From Solirubrobacterales bacterium (GTDB lineage Bacteria > Actinomycetota > Thermoleophilia > Solirubrobacterales > Solirubrobacteraceae), in the NCBI GenBank assembly GCA_013813955.1, contig JACCQW010000378.1, positions 1 through 5,078 of the forward strand: 5,078 nucleotides of DNA, read 5' to 3'. The notes under the pieces are model-generated. The model worked only from the letters and a program-made list of their open reading frames with translations, was not told where the DNA came from and searched no databases. This document shows positions 1 to 5,078 of the stretch, one piece after another. Position numbers and translations under genes: made by a program. Numbering within the stretch: the stretch's first letter is position 1; the number at the start of each line of letters is the position of its first letter.

Positions 1-188
1 TCCGCCGCCAGGCCGAGCGCGCGCGTGTCGTGCAGCTGCGCCGCGGCCGACTCCGCCGCCGACCGGTCGAGGTCGACGATCACCACCGTTGCGCCGCGGG
101 CCAGCAGGGCGCGGGCCGTCGCGAGGCCGATCCCGCGGGCCCCGCCCGTGACCAGCGCCACCTTGCCGCTCAGGTCATAGCGCGCCAT
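1..188 (-). CDS. Short-chain dehydrogenase/reductase (SDR), N-terminal part only
   Basis: The first 62 residues of an oxidoreductase with a Rossmann fold are visible; the rest lies beyond the left edge. After a short lead (MARYDLSGKVALVTG) comes the glycine-rich dinucleotide motif TGGARGIG at residues 14-21, the classical SDR TGxxxGxG signature. The second strand ends in VVIVDLD with Asp39, a position where an acidic residue usually favours NAD(H) over NADP(H). The catalytic Ser-Tyr-Lys part is outside the window, so neither activity nor substrate can be judged. ATG at 186-188 is the only sensible start, because an in-frame TAG lies a few codons upstream. No good Shine-Dalgarno is visible. 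It starts 47 bases after the acyltransferase stop on the same strand, so it may be the last gene of that operon, perhaps acting on a lipid-related substrate, but this is only context. Confidence 0.88.
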   Translation of the reverse strand, partial: MARYDLSGKVALVTGGARGIGLATARALLARGATVVIVDLDRSAAESAAAQLHDTRALGLAA

Positions 189-235
189 GCGGCGGGACTA
201 TCGCATGAGCGATCTAGCGACAGGACGCGGCCGGA

Positions 236-1255
236 CTACGTCGCGCGCTGGGCGTCCTGCCCCTGGCGCTCGTCCACCCACTCATCGAGCGTGCGCCACC
301 AGCCGAAGAGCCAGTCGATCCGCTCGTCGCGATCGGCTGGTATCTCGTCGGCGCCGACCATCCACAGCCGCAGCTGCACGGTCTGGTCGGCGGGCAGCAG
401 ACGCCACAGGTCGCGCGGTCCGGTGGGGACTCCGGCGTGACCGACGAAGACCACGTCGGCGTGCGGAGCGGCCTCGAGGGCCGCCAGCACGCCACCGGGC
501 CGCGGCGCGGAGACGTGGCGCATCTCGCGCGCCCACGCCGCCTCCTCGTCGTGTCCGGCCTGCTCGAGGCGCTCGATGCTCCGCTGCCGACGGGCGGGCG
601 AGAAGTTCCCGCCCTCGGGGAAGATGAGCACCGCGCCGTCGTCGTCGAGGTCCCGGGTCATGGCGGCGATCTCGGCCTCGGTGTCGCCGCCGCGCGGATC
701 GACGAACCGATTGGGCAATCGCCGGCCGAGGACGTCGATCAGAGGGTCCATCCGCAGGGCCTCGTGGAGGACCACTCGCGGCCGGCGGCCGTGGCGACAC
801 AGCAGCTCGTGCAGGACCAGCAGCGAGTCGCCCTCGCCCGCGTGGCGGGCCAGCACGACGACAGGACGCCGGCCGGCGGTCAGCGCCTCCCCGGCCGCCG
901 CCGACTCGCTGACCTGGACGTCCACGCGCGACAGCCGTGTCATCGACCGGTACACGCCGCCCACGAACCAGCTCAGCACGGCGTAGTGGGCGCGCTGCAT
1001 GCGTGCGGACTCCGCGTGGCGGCCGAAGCCGCCGACGACCCACAGCCCCAGGCACGCGAGCGTCGACACGAGGTGCCGGGCGGCGTACCCGACCGCGATC
1101 GCCAGCACCCGCAGGGGGCGCCAGCCGCCCAGAAGCGGCGACAGCAGCACCGCGACCAGACCGAGCAGCGGTGACAGGACGACGAGCGCGGCCTCGGCCA
1201 GGAGGACGAGCGGCGCCACGACCAGGCGCCGGACGAGCGTCGGGGGAACGGGCAT
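236..1255 (-). CDS. PlsC-type lysophospholipid/glycerolipid acyltransferase, membrane-bound
   Basis: This 339-residue protein looks like a member of the 1-acylglycerol-3-phosphate acyltransferase (PlsC/LPLAT) superfamily, which transfers acyl chains from acyl-CoA or acyl-ACP to lysophospholipids at the membrane. Residues 8-44 and 48-77 are strongly hydrophobic and should form membrane-embedded helices. The catalytic HX4D motif is HAGEGD (His138, Asp143), and motif III is FPEGGNFS at 212-219, where Glu214 fits the conserved glutamate of FPEG; the usual T/S-R after it is replaced by GN. The C-terminal 50 residues are Trp-rich and acidic (WLFGWWRTLDEW) and outside the core domain. At 339 residues it is longer than typical PlsC (about 240). 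The ATG shares its A with the TGA of the upstream patatin gene, which strongly supports this start and translational coupling; a GGGGGCG tract lies just upstream. The exact acceptor lipid is unknown. Confidence 0.9.
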   Translation of the reverse strand: MPVPPTLVRRLVVAPLVLLAEAALVVLSPLLGLVAVLLSPLLGGWRPLRVLAIAVGYAARHLVSTLACLGLWVVGGFGRHAESARMQRAHYAVLSWFVGGVYRSMTRLSRVDVQVSESAAAGEALTAGRRPVVVLARHAGEGDSLLVLHELLCRHGRRPRVVLHEALRMDPLIDVLGRRLPNRFVDPRGGDTEAEIAAMTRDLDDDGAVLIFPEGGNFSPARRQRSIERLEQAGHDEEAAWAREMRHVSAPRPGGVLAALEAAPHADVVFVGHAGVPTGPRDLWRLLPADQTVQLRLWMVGADEIPADRDERIDWLFGWWRTLDEWVDERQGQDAQRAT

Positions 1256-2121
1256 CAGGTCGCCCCCAGCCCGTGCTCCTCGAGGTAGCGCGCCGACGCC
1301 TGGCGGGCGCGCTCGATGCGCTCACCGACGTTCGAGGTGTCGCGGTAGCGAAACTGCGACAGGTCGGTGTAGCGCGGCGGGTCCTGCTGCCCGGTCGACA
1401 GCACATGCACGTCGATCTCCTCCGGCAGCGCGGCAAGATCGCCGATGAAGCGGTGTCGCCGGGCGATCTCGAAGGCCACAAGGGCGACCTCCCACGGCCA
1501 CCGCGGAGGCTCGAGCGGCCGGTCCAGGCGGCCCACGTGCAGGACGTAGATCTGCCGCGCCCCCAACTCGACGGCGCGACTCACCGGGATGCTGTTGACG
1601 ATGCCGCCGTCGATGAAGTGCTCGCCCTCGATCTCGACCGGCGGCAGGATGCCCGGCACCGAGGCCGAGGCCAGGACGGCCTCGACGACCGGACCGCCGG
1701 TGAACCAGTGCTCGGAGGCGTGTTCGATGCTCGCGGCCACGCACTGAAACGCGACGGCGAGATCCTCGATGCGGCTCACCGGGAGCGCCTCGGTCAGCAA
1801 CGCGCGCAGCGACGCGTTGTCGTGCAGGTGGGTGCGGGTGCGCGCAAGTGTGGTCAGCCGCCCCAGCACGGAGCCCTCGAAGACGTCGCTGCGATCGATC
1901 GCCGACCACACGCCGGCCAGCCGCTCGACGCCGGCGACGGTCGGATCGGCGGCGACTGCCACCCCGTTGATCGCGCCGACCGAGGTCCCGAGCACGAGGT
2001 CCGGGACGATGCCGCGCTCGATCAGCGCGCCGAGCATGCCGACCTCGTGGGCGCCGAGCGGGCCACCGCCGCCGCCGAGGACGAAGGCCACGCGGCCCGG
2101 GCCGGCAGGGGACGTTCGCAT
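1255..2121 (-). CDS. Patatin-like phospholipase (RssA-like serine lipid hydrolase)
   Basis: This 288-residue protein carries all the hallmarks of the bacterial patatin family, which hydrolyses acyl esters of lipids with a Ser-Asp dyad. The glycine-rich oxyanion-hole loop is GGGGGPLGAHEVGML (16-30), the nucleophile elbow is GTSVG with Ser47, and the catalytic Asp is Asp171 in FIDGGIVNSIP. The stretch ASASVPGILPP (151-161) is the usual conserved block before it. The length fits single-domain RssA-type proteins (about 300). No signal peptide is visible, so it is predicted to be cytoplasmic or on the inner membrane face. ATG at 2119-2121 is chosen, but GTG at codon 11, right before the core fold, is possible. 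It starts 21 bases after a 34-residue membrane-protein gene and overlaps the acyltransferase gene by one base, so deacylation and reacylation enzymes are encoded together. Substrate (phospholipid, neutral lipid or ester) cannot be told. Confidence 0.93.
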   Translation of the reverse strand: MRTSPAGPGRVAFVLGGGGGPLGAHEVGMLGALIERGIVPDLVLGTSVGAINGVAVAADPTVAGVERLAGVWSAIDRSDVFEGSVLGRLTTLARTRTHLHDNASLRALLTEALPVSRIEDLAVAFQCVAASIEHASEHWFTGGPVVEAVLASASVPGILPPVEIEGEHFIDGGIVNSIPVSRAVELGARQIYVLHVGRLDRPLEPPRWPWEVALVAFEIARRHRFIGDLAALPEEIDVHVLSTGQQDPPRYTDLSQFRYRDTSNVGERIERARQASARYLEEHGLGAT

Positions 2122-2142
2122 GGACAGGCCCGCCGGCGGCGG

Positions 2143-2247
2143 TCAGCCGAGGTTGATCACGCCCAGGATCACCAGCAGCAGCACCGTCCCCACGACGGAG
2201 ACCACCAGCGAGCCGAGACAGCCCATGCGGTTGGAGAAGAAGAACAT
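2143..2247 (-). CDS. Small single-helix membrane protein (34 aa)
   Basis: A 34-residue ORF starts MFFFSNRMGCLGS and continues into an uninterrupted hydrophobic stretch of Val, Leu and Ile (about residues 13-34), so it should be a single-pass membrane peptide with a short N-terminal head. I do not recognise a named family. The frame can be extended upstream to a GTG at 2331, but that extension is an Arg/Pro/Asp-rich run that overlaps the upstream small ORF in another frame, so I prefer the ATG at 2245-2247. That ATG shares its A with the TGA of the upstream small ORF (TGATG), and the stop lies 21 bases before the patatin start, both consistent with an operon. No clear Shine-Dalgarno is seen; coupling to the upstream ORF could supply initiation. 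A second in-frame ATG (Met8) is less likely. A role as partner or anchor for the lipid enzymes is speculation. Confidence 0.6.
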   Translation of the reverse strand: MFFFSNRMGCLGSLVVSVVGTVLLLVILGVINLG

Positions 2248-2390
2248 CAGCGCGAGCCCAGACGGGCGGCGGCGGCGCGCAGCGCGACCCCGGTCAGGAT
2301 CGCCGTCCCGAGCGGGATCGGCAGGCAGCACCCGCAGCCTCGCACCTGTACCCGGCTGCTTCGGCGGCGACTGTGACGACGGCCCATCAT
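2247..2390 (-). CDS. Small Arg-rich, Cys-cluster membrane-associated protein (47 aa)
   Basis: Reading the minus strand from the ATG at 2388-2390 gives an open frame of 47 codons to TGA at 2247-2249. The protein has two parts: a very basic head (MMGRRHSRRRSSRVQVR, nine Arg in 17 residues) and, after a cysteine cluster GCGCC (Cys19, Cys21, Cys22), an apolar segment LPIPLGTAILTGVAL followed by an Ala-rich, Arg-capped tail. This looks like a short membrane-inserted or membrane-associated peptide with positive ends. The frame's amino-acid pattern and its exact TGATG junction with the 34-residue gene argue that it is real; the weak points are its small size and lack of a clear Shine-Dalgarno. ATGATG gives two adjacent possible starts. 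I do not recognise a family. The cysteine cluster could bind metal, be lipidated or form disulfides; none of these is shown. Confidence 0.5.
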   Translation of the reverse strand: MMGRRHSRRRSSRVQVRGCGCCLPIPLGTAILTGVALRAAAARLGSR

Positions 2391-2447
2391 GAGGCAGGTC
2401 TGTGCGGCTGTCCGAAGCTCATCAGCTGCTTTCGGTCGTGTTCAAAA

Positions 2448-2520
<73 letters not shown>

Positions 2521-2532
2521 TGGACGCTCCTC

Positions 2533-2538
2533 ACTGTA
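2533..2538 (-). promoter_or_regulatory. Candidate -10 element for tRNA-Thr
   Basis: On the minus strand TACAGT matches TATAAT at four of six positions and ends 12 bases before the mature tRNA-Thr 5' end, the right distance for a short tRNA leader. No convincing -35 hexamer lies 16-18 bases upstream, so this is a weak call. Confidence 0.35.
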
Positions 2539-2573
2539 CAGCCTGAATCGGGGCGCTCCTGGCCGGCTTGAAC

Positions 2574-2593
2574 GGCGGGGCCCAGCGCCCGCC
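2574..2593 (-). terminator. Possible terminator hairpin after the stress-protein gene
   Basis: Two bases past the stress-protein stop codon, the minus strand shows a perfect 6-bp inverted repeat GGCGGG/CCCGCC around an 8-base loop. It is followed by GTTCAAG instead of a U-run, so it is not a classical intrinsic terminator. GC-rich hairpins without U-tracts are reported at gene ends in actinobacteria, but in such GC-rich DNA a 6-bp palindrome can also arise by chance. Confidence 0.3.
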
Positions 2594-2595
2594 CG

Positions 2596-3066
2596 TCAGG
2601 GTGCCGCGCCCGTCTCAGCGCCCGTCCCGGCGGCGTCTGCGGCACCCGGAGCGGTCACGACGGTCACCGGCAGCCCGAGGCCCTTGAGCTTGCTCGGCAG
2701 ATCCATCTTCAGCCAGCGCGACATCCGCGCCGACAGCGTCGAGATGATGATCTCGTCGCAGCCCTGCACGTTGATCGCGTCCTGCACCGCGTCGAGCGGG
2801 TTGGCGTCGCCGATCATCGCCTGGACCTCCGCGCCGACGGCATCCGACAGCAGCGGCAGCGCGAGGTCGAGCACCATCTGCGCCTCGGTCTCGGCGACGT
2901 CCTCGGCGTCCACCACGCGGTGCAGCCCGTGCGTCACGTTGGGCACCAGCAGCGTGAAGACGGCGGGGCCGGCGGTCGCGCGCTTCCGGACGGCGTCGAG
3001 CAGCGCGGGAGTGGCGGCCGTCTTGTGGGCGACGATCAGAACCCGGGCGGGGGCGGAGGACTCCAC
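2596..3066 (-). CDS. Universal stress protein (UspA-like fold) domain protein
   Basis: This 156-residue soluble protein fits the UspA alpha/beta fold: a first strand RVLIVAHKT (8-16), a helix ALLDAVRKRA (21-30), a second strand AVFTLLVPN (35-43), a long amphipathic helix (55-76), the strand EVQAMIGDANPLDAVQDAI (80-98), then CDEIIIST (103-110) and the final strand LPVTVVTA (132-139). The layout GDxNPLDAVxD..DEIIIST is the Usp-typical strand-helix-strand. The ATP-binding signature G-x2-G-x9-G-S/T is not present; in its place is STLSARMSRWLKMDLPSK, so ATP binding is doubtful. The C-terminal 17 residues are a low-complexity Ala/Gly/Thr tail. The start is GTG at 3064-3066, supported by a good Shine-Dalgarno (AAGGGAG) seven bases upstream. 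It stands alone between two tRNA genes on the same strand. Its stress role is inferred only from family; the precise function is unknown. Confidence 0.75.
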   Translation of the reverse strand: MESSAPARVLIVAHKTAATPALLDAVRKRATAGPAVFTLLVPNVTHGLHRVVDAEDVAETEAQMVLDLALPLLSDAVGAEVQAMIGDANPLDAVQDAINVQGCDEIIISTLSARMSRWLKMDLPSKLKGLGLPVTVVTAPGAADAAGTGAETGAAP

Positions 3067-3175
3067 GGCGCGACTCCCTTCGACTCGAGATGCGCCGATC
3101 GTCGCACGTCGGATCGGTGGACGCCACTCCCCCAGCCGCGGCGCCCCGCTTCGACGCCGGCGGGCTCGACCGCCA

Positions 3176-3257
3176 TGGCGGGGGCAGGATTCGAACCTGC
3201 GAAGGCAGAGCCACTCGGTTTACAGCCGAGCCCGTTTGACCGCTCCGGAACCCCGCC
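3176..3257 (-). tRNA. tRNA-Tyr (anticodon GTA)
   Basis: The minus strand gives an 82-base class II tRNA: acceptor GGCGGGG/CCCCGCC, short D stem CCG/CGG with loop GAGCGGTCAAA, anticodon stem CTCGG/CCGAG, a 13-base variable arm TGGCTCTGCCTTC, and T stem GCAGG/CCTGC with loop TTCGAAT. The loop CTGTAAA gives anticodon GTA (3221-3223 on the complementary strand), reading the tyrosine codons TAC and TAT. The long variable arm is the normal bacterial tRNA-Tyr form. The discriminator is A; no CCA is encoded (ATGG follows). Confidence 0.97.
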
Positions 3258-3268
3258 GGGCGGCGGCC

Positions 3269-3296
3269 AGTGTAGCGATCAGCGGGAGCGCGTCAG
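3269..3296 (-). promoter_or_regulatory. Candidate tRNA-Tyr promoter overlapping the sigma-factor stop
   Basis: On the minus strand CTGACG (3291-3296) and TACACT (3269-3274) each match the sigma-70 type consensus at four of six bases and are 16 bases apart. Transcription would begin near 3262, about five bases before the mature tRNA. The -35 element includes the TGA stop codon (3293-3295) of the sigma-factor gene. No functional evidence; match quality is moderate. Confidence 0.5.
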
Positions 3297-4492
3297 GACG
3301 CGTCGCGCAGCCTCTGCGCCTCCGGAAGCGACTCGAGCTTCTTGAGCGTGTGGTTCTCGATCTGGCGGATGCGCTCGCGCGTGACGTTGAAGGTGCGGCC
3401 GACCTCCTCCAGCGTGCGCGGGCGCCCGCCGGTCAGCCCGAAGCGCATCTCGATGACCTCGCGCTCGCGCTGGGGCAGCGCGGCCAGCGCGCCGCGCACG
3501 TTGTCACGGCGCAGGCTCTCGGCCGCCAGCTCGAACGGCGACGGGGCGCTGTGGTCCTCGACGAAGTCCCCCAGCTCGGACTCGTCCTCCTCGCCCACCG
3601 GGCGCTCCAGCGAGATCGGCTGCTGACTCATGCGCAGGATCTCGCGCACCTCGCGCGGCGTGCACTCCAGATGCCCGGCGATCTCCTCCGGCGTGGGCTC
3701 CCGGCCGAGGGCCTGCACGAGCTGGCGCTCCACGTGGACCACCTTGTTGAGCTTCTCGACCATGTGGACCGGGATGCGGATCGTGCGGCCCTTGTCGGCG
3801 ATCGCGCGCGTGACCGCCTGGCGGATCCACCACGTCGCGTACGTCGAGAACTTGTAGCCACGACGGTAGTCGAACTTCTCCACGGCGCGGATGAGCCCGA
3901 GCGAGCCCTCCTGGATGAGATCCAGGAAGGTCAGCCCGCGGCCGAGATACCCCTTGGCGATGGAGACGACGAGGCGTAGGTTGGCCTCGACCATGTGCTG
4001 CTTGGCGGCCATGTCGCCGCGCTCGATGCGCTTGGCGAGCGCGACCTCCTCCTCGGCGGTCAGCAGCGGCACGCGGCCGATCGAGCGCAGGTACAGGCGC
4101 AGCGAGTCCAGCGACGGCTCGACCGTGAGGTCGATCTCCGGCTTCCTCGGCGCCACCGGCCCCCCGGCGGCTGTCGCCTTGCGCGCCTCGGCGGCGGCCT
4201 CGACCTTCGCGGTCTCCGACGTCGCACGTCGCCCGTCGGCGCCCACCACGTCGATTCCCTGCTCGGAGAGGAAACGGTGCAGGTCACCGAGCTGCTCCTT
4301 GGTGACCTCGACCTCCTCCAGCGCGGTGGCGATCTCATCGAAGGTCAGGAACCCGCGCTCCTGGCCGTCGGTGATCAGCGCCCGAAGCTCCTCCAGCTCG
4401 TGGATCGGCGCCTCGTACTCAAGCAGAACCTGGTTCTCGATCGTTCGGCCCCCCTCGGATTCCATCCAAAGCCCTGCCCGAGTGGCGACCAT
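3293..4492 (-). CDS. rpoD: Primary RNA polymerase sigma factor (RpoD/SigA)
   Basis: This 399-residue protein is a group 1 type sigma-70 factor that guides core RNA polymerase to housekeeping promoters. Residues 34-85 ([19 protein letters not shown] and on) resemble the autoinhibitory region 1.1, which marks primary factors. A short Ala-rich linker follows, then region 1.2 (about 128-160, [21 protein letters not shown]), region 2 (165-250) with the core-binding and promoter-melting part [22 protein letters not shown] and the -10 reading region 2.4 around [15 protein letters not shown], region 3 (251-313) with finger [20 protein letters not shown], and region 4 with the -35 helix-turn-helix [20 protein letters not shown] (360-379). 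The tail after it ([20 protein letters not shown]) differs from the common AKALRKLRHP form. ATG at 4490-4492 is preceded by GAAGGG (4503-4508); ATG at codon 10 is an alternative start. It is transcribed divergently from folE2. Confidence 0.96.
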   Translation of the reverse strand: MVATRAGLWMESEGGRTIENQVLLEYEAPIHELEELRALITDGQERGFLTFDEIATALEEVEVTKEQLGDLHRFLSEQGIDVVGADGRRATSETAKVEAAAEARKATAAGGPVAPRKPEIDLTVEPSLDSLRLYLRSIGRVPLLTAEEEVALAKRIERGDMAAKQHMVEANLRLVVSIAKGYLGRGLTFLDLIQEGSLGLIRAVEKFDYRRGYKFSTYATWWIRQAVTRAIADKGRTIRIPVHMVEKLNKVVHVERQLVQALGREPTPEEIAGHLECTPREVREILRMSQQPISLERPVGEEDESELGDFVEDHSAPSPFELAAESLRRDNVRGALAALPQREREVIEMRFGLTGGRPRTLEEVGRTFNVTRERIRQIENHTLKKLESLPEAQRLRDAS

Positions 4493-4525
4493 CCGTGGTC
4501 CGCCCTTCGCGACTCAACGTCGTGA

Positions 4526-4554
4526 GTGATAGCACAAGAATCAGGCGGAGTCAG
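4526..4554 (-). promoter_or_regulatory. Candidate sigma-factor gene promoter with extended -10
   Basis: In the divergent spacer the minus strand has CTGACT (4549-4554), a 17-base spacer, and TATCAC (4526-4531). The two hexamers each match the consensus at four of six bases, and the spacer ends in TGC directly before the -10, giving an extended -10 TGnTAT arrangement. The start site would be near 4519, leaving a leader of about 27 bases that contains the GAAGGG ribosome binding site. It is the best promoter-like match I see in the window. Confidence 0.55.
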
Positions 4555-4578
4555 GGCAGAAACCCGCACATCTTCGGC

Positions 4579-4584
4579 TACCCT
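4579..4584 (+). promoter_or_regulatory. Candidate -10 for a leaderless folE2 transcript
   Basis: TACCCT fits the TAnnnT form of actinobacterial -10 elements and ends six bases before the folE2 ATG, so transcription would begin at or next to the start codon. No Shine-Dalgarno is present upstream of that ATG, which fits a leaderless mRNA. No clear -35 is seen and the match is short. Confidence 0.4.
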
Positions 4585-4590
4585 CGATCC

Positions 4591-5078
4591 ATGTCACAGA
4601 GCCTGAGCTCGTCCGGTCCCGACGTGCAGGCCCAGCTGCCCAGCCTGCACGTCAGCCTCTCGCGCGTCGGGGTGACCGGCGTCGAGAAGATCGTCCGGAT
4701 CCGACAGGGCGCCGAGGAGCAGCTCTTCTCCGCTCGGCTGGAGTGCTTCGTCGACCTGGGCCCGCAGCAGAAGGGCGCGCACATGTCGCGCTTCGAGGAG
4801 GTCGTCAACGACGCCATCAGCGAGGCCGTCCTGGGTGAGTCGACGTTCAAGGCCGAGGAGCTCGCCCAGCGCGTAGCCGAGCTGGTGCGCGGCCGCCAGG
4901 GCGCCCGGCGCGCCGAGGTGACCGTCGCCGCGCGCTACCCCGAGCACAAGCCCGCGCCGGTCTCCGCCGTCCTCACCCAGGAGATCTACACGCTCTACGG
5001 CTCGGCGGTGGCGTCGGCCGCGGGCACCCGCCGGCTGATCGGCGTCGCCGCCCAGGGCATGACCGCCTGCCCGTGCGC
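4591..5078 (+). CDS. folE2: GTP cyclohydrolase of the FolE2/MptA family (type IB), N-terminal part
   Basis: The first 162 residues of an enzyme of the FolE2/MptA family are present; the C-terminal part lies beyond the window. The family opens the imidazole ring of GTP to start pterin synthesis: bacterial FolE2 makes dihydroneopterin triphosphate for tetrahydrofolate, while archaeal MptA makes a cyclic phosphate for methanopterin; both are metal-dependent. Diagnostic blocks are LSRVGVTGVEK (24-33), the core KGAHMSRFEE (61-70), and GMTACPC (156-162), the family signature with two Cys at 160 and 162, followed by the edge. The unrelated type IA FolE lacks this layout. Start ATG at 4591 has no Shine-Dalgarno and may be leaderless. 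It is divergent from the sigma-factor gene. Which product (folate-type or MptA-type) is made cannot be decided from this part, though folate synthesis is expected in a bacterium. Confidence 0.9.
   Translation, partial: MSQSLSSSGPDVQAQLPSLHVSLSRVGVTGVEKIVRIRQGAEEQLFSARLECFVDLGPQQKGAHMSRFEEVVNDAISEAVLGESTFKAEELAQRVAELVRGRQGARRAEVTVAARYPEHKPAPVSAVLTQEIYTLYGSAVASAAGTRRLIGVAAQGMTACPC

Noticed and set aside
189..235. A promoter in the short gap before the SDR gene (GATAGT as -10)
   Set aside because: GATAGT matches four of six bases but no -35 lies at a proper distance; the gene may simply be read through from the acyltransferase gene.
282..1481. A 399-codon minus-strand frame shifted relative to the acyltransferase
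   Set aside because: It is an Arg/Ala/Pro-rich shadow frame crossing two genes that carry catalytic motifs in another frame.
2248..2331. Upstream extension of the 34-residue membrane protein to a GTG, giving 62 residues
   Set aside because: The added part is Arg/Pro/Asp-rich without structure and overlaps the more plausible 47-residue frame; the TGATG junction favours the internal ATG.
937..2376. A 479-codon open frame on the plus strand
   Set aside because: It is antisense to the patatin and acyltransferase genes, its product is Arg/Ala/His-rich low-complexity sequence without motifs, and long antisense frames are expected in such GC-rich DNA.
3101..3110. GTCGCACGTC, also found at 4221-4230, as a repeated regulatory site
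   Set aside because: One copy lies in the sigma-factor coding region and the other upstream of the stress-protein gene; a 10-base GC-rich match twice in 5 kb with no further copies or symmetry is not enough.
3135..3170. Inverted repeat CCCGC/GCGGG between tRNA-Tyr and the stress-protein gene as a terminator or operator
   Set aside because: Only five base pairs around a long loop with no T-run; expected by chance at this GC content.
2684..3979. A 431-codon open frame on the plus strand
   Set aside because: It crosses the stress-protein gene, tRNA-Tyr and much of the sigma-factor gene in antisense; the genes beneath it have clear family motifs and it has none.

Overview
This is a GC-rich, gene-dense bacterial chromosomal segment. 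The very high GC content, the strong G/C preference at third codon positions, GTG start use, tRNA genes without an encoded CCA, and the C-terminal form of the primary sigma factor together suggest an actinobacterium, most likely of the class Thermoleophilia (Solirubrobacterales-like). This placement is an inference from sequence character and family resemblance, not from a search. The genes look like core chromosome; I see no insertion sequence, CRISPR array or phage gene.

Layout, left to right. Positions 1-2390 hold a block read entirely on the minus strand. In transcription order it runs: a 47-residue Arg/Cys-rich small protein, a 34-residue single-helix membrane protein, a patatin-like phospholipase, a PlsC-type acyltransferase, and the first 62 residues of a short-chain dehydrogenase cut by the window edge. 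The first two genes overlap by one base (TGATG), and so do the phospholipase and acyltransferase, so this looks like a translationally coupled lipid-remodelling operon. Positions 2448-2520 are tRNA-Thr(GGT), 2596-3066 a universal-stress-protein-like gene, 3176-3257 tRNA-Tyr(GTA), and 3293-4492 the primary sigma factor RpoD/SigA, all on the minus strand. A 98-base divergent spacer separates the sigma gene from the plus-strand folE2/mptA GTP cyclohydrolase gene, which runs off the right edge.

Functionally the window mixes housekeeping genes (sigma factor, two tRNAs, pterin/folate entry enzyme) with an envelope-lipid cluster. One enzyme of that cluster should release acyl chains from lipids and the other should add acyl chains to lysophospholipids; the two tiny membrane proteins ahead of them are uncharacterised. 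The coupled small-ORF pair and its link to the phospholipase/acyltransferase genes is the least explained part of the window. No clearly new multi-gene defence or mobile system is visible.
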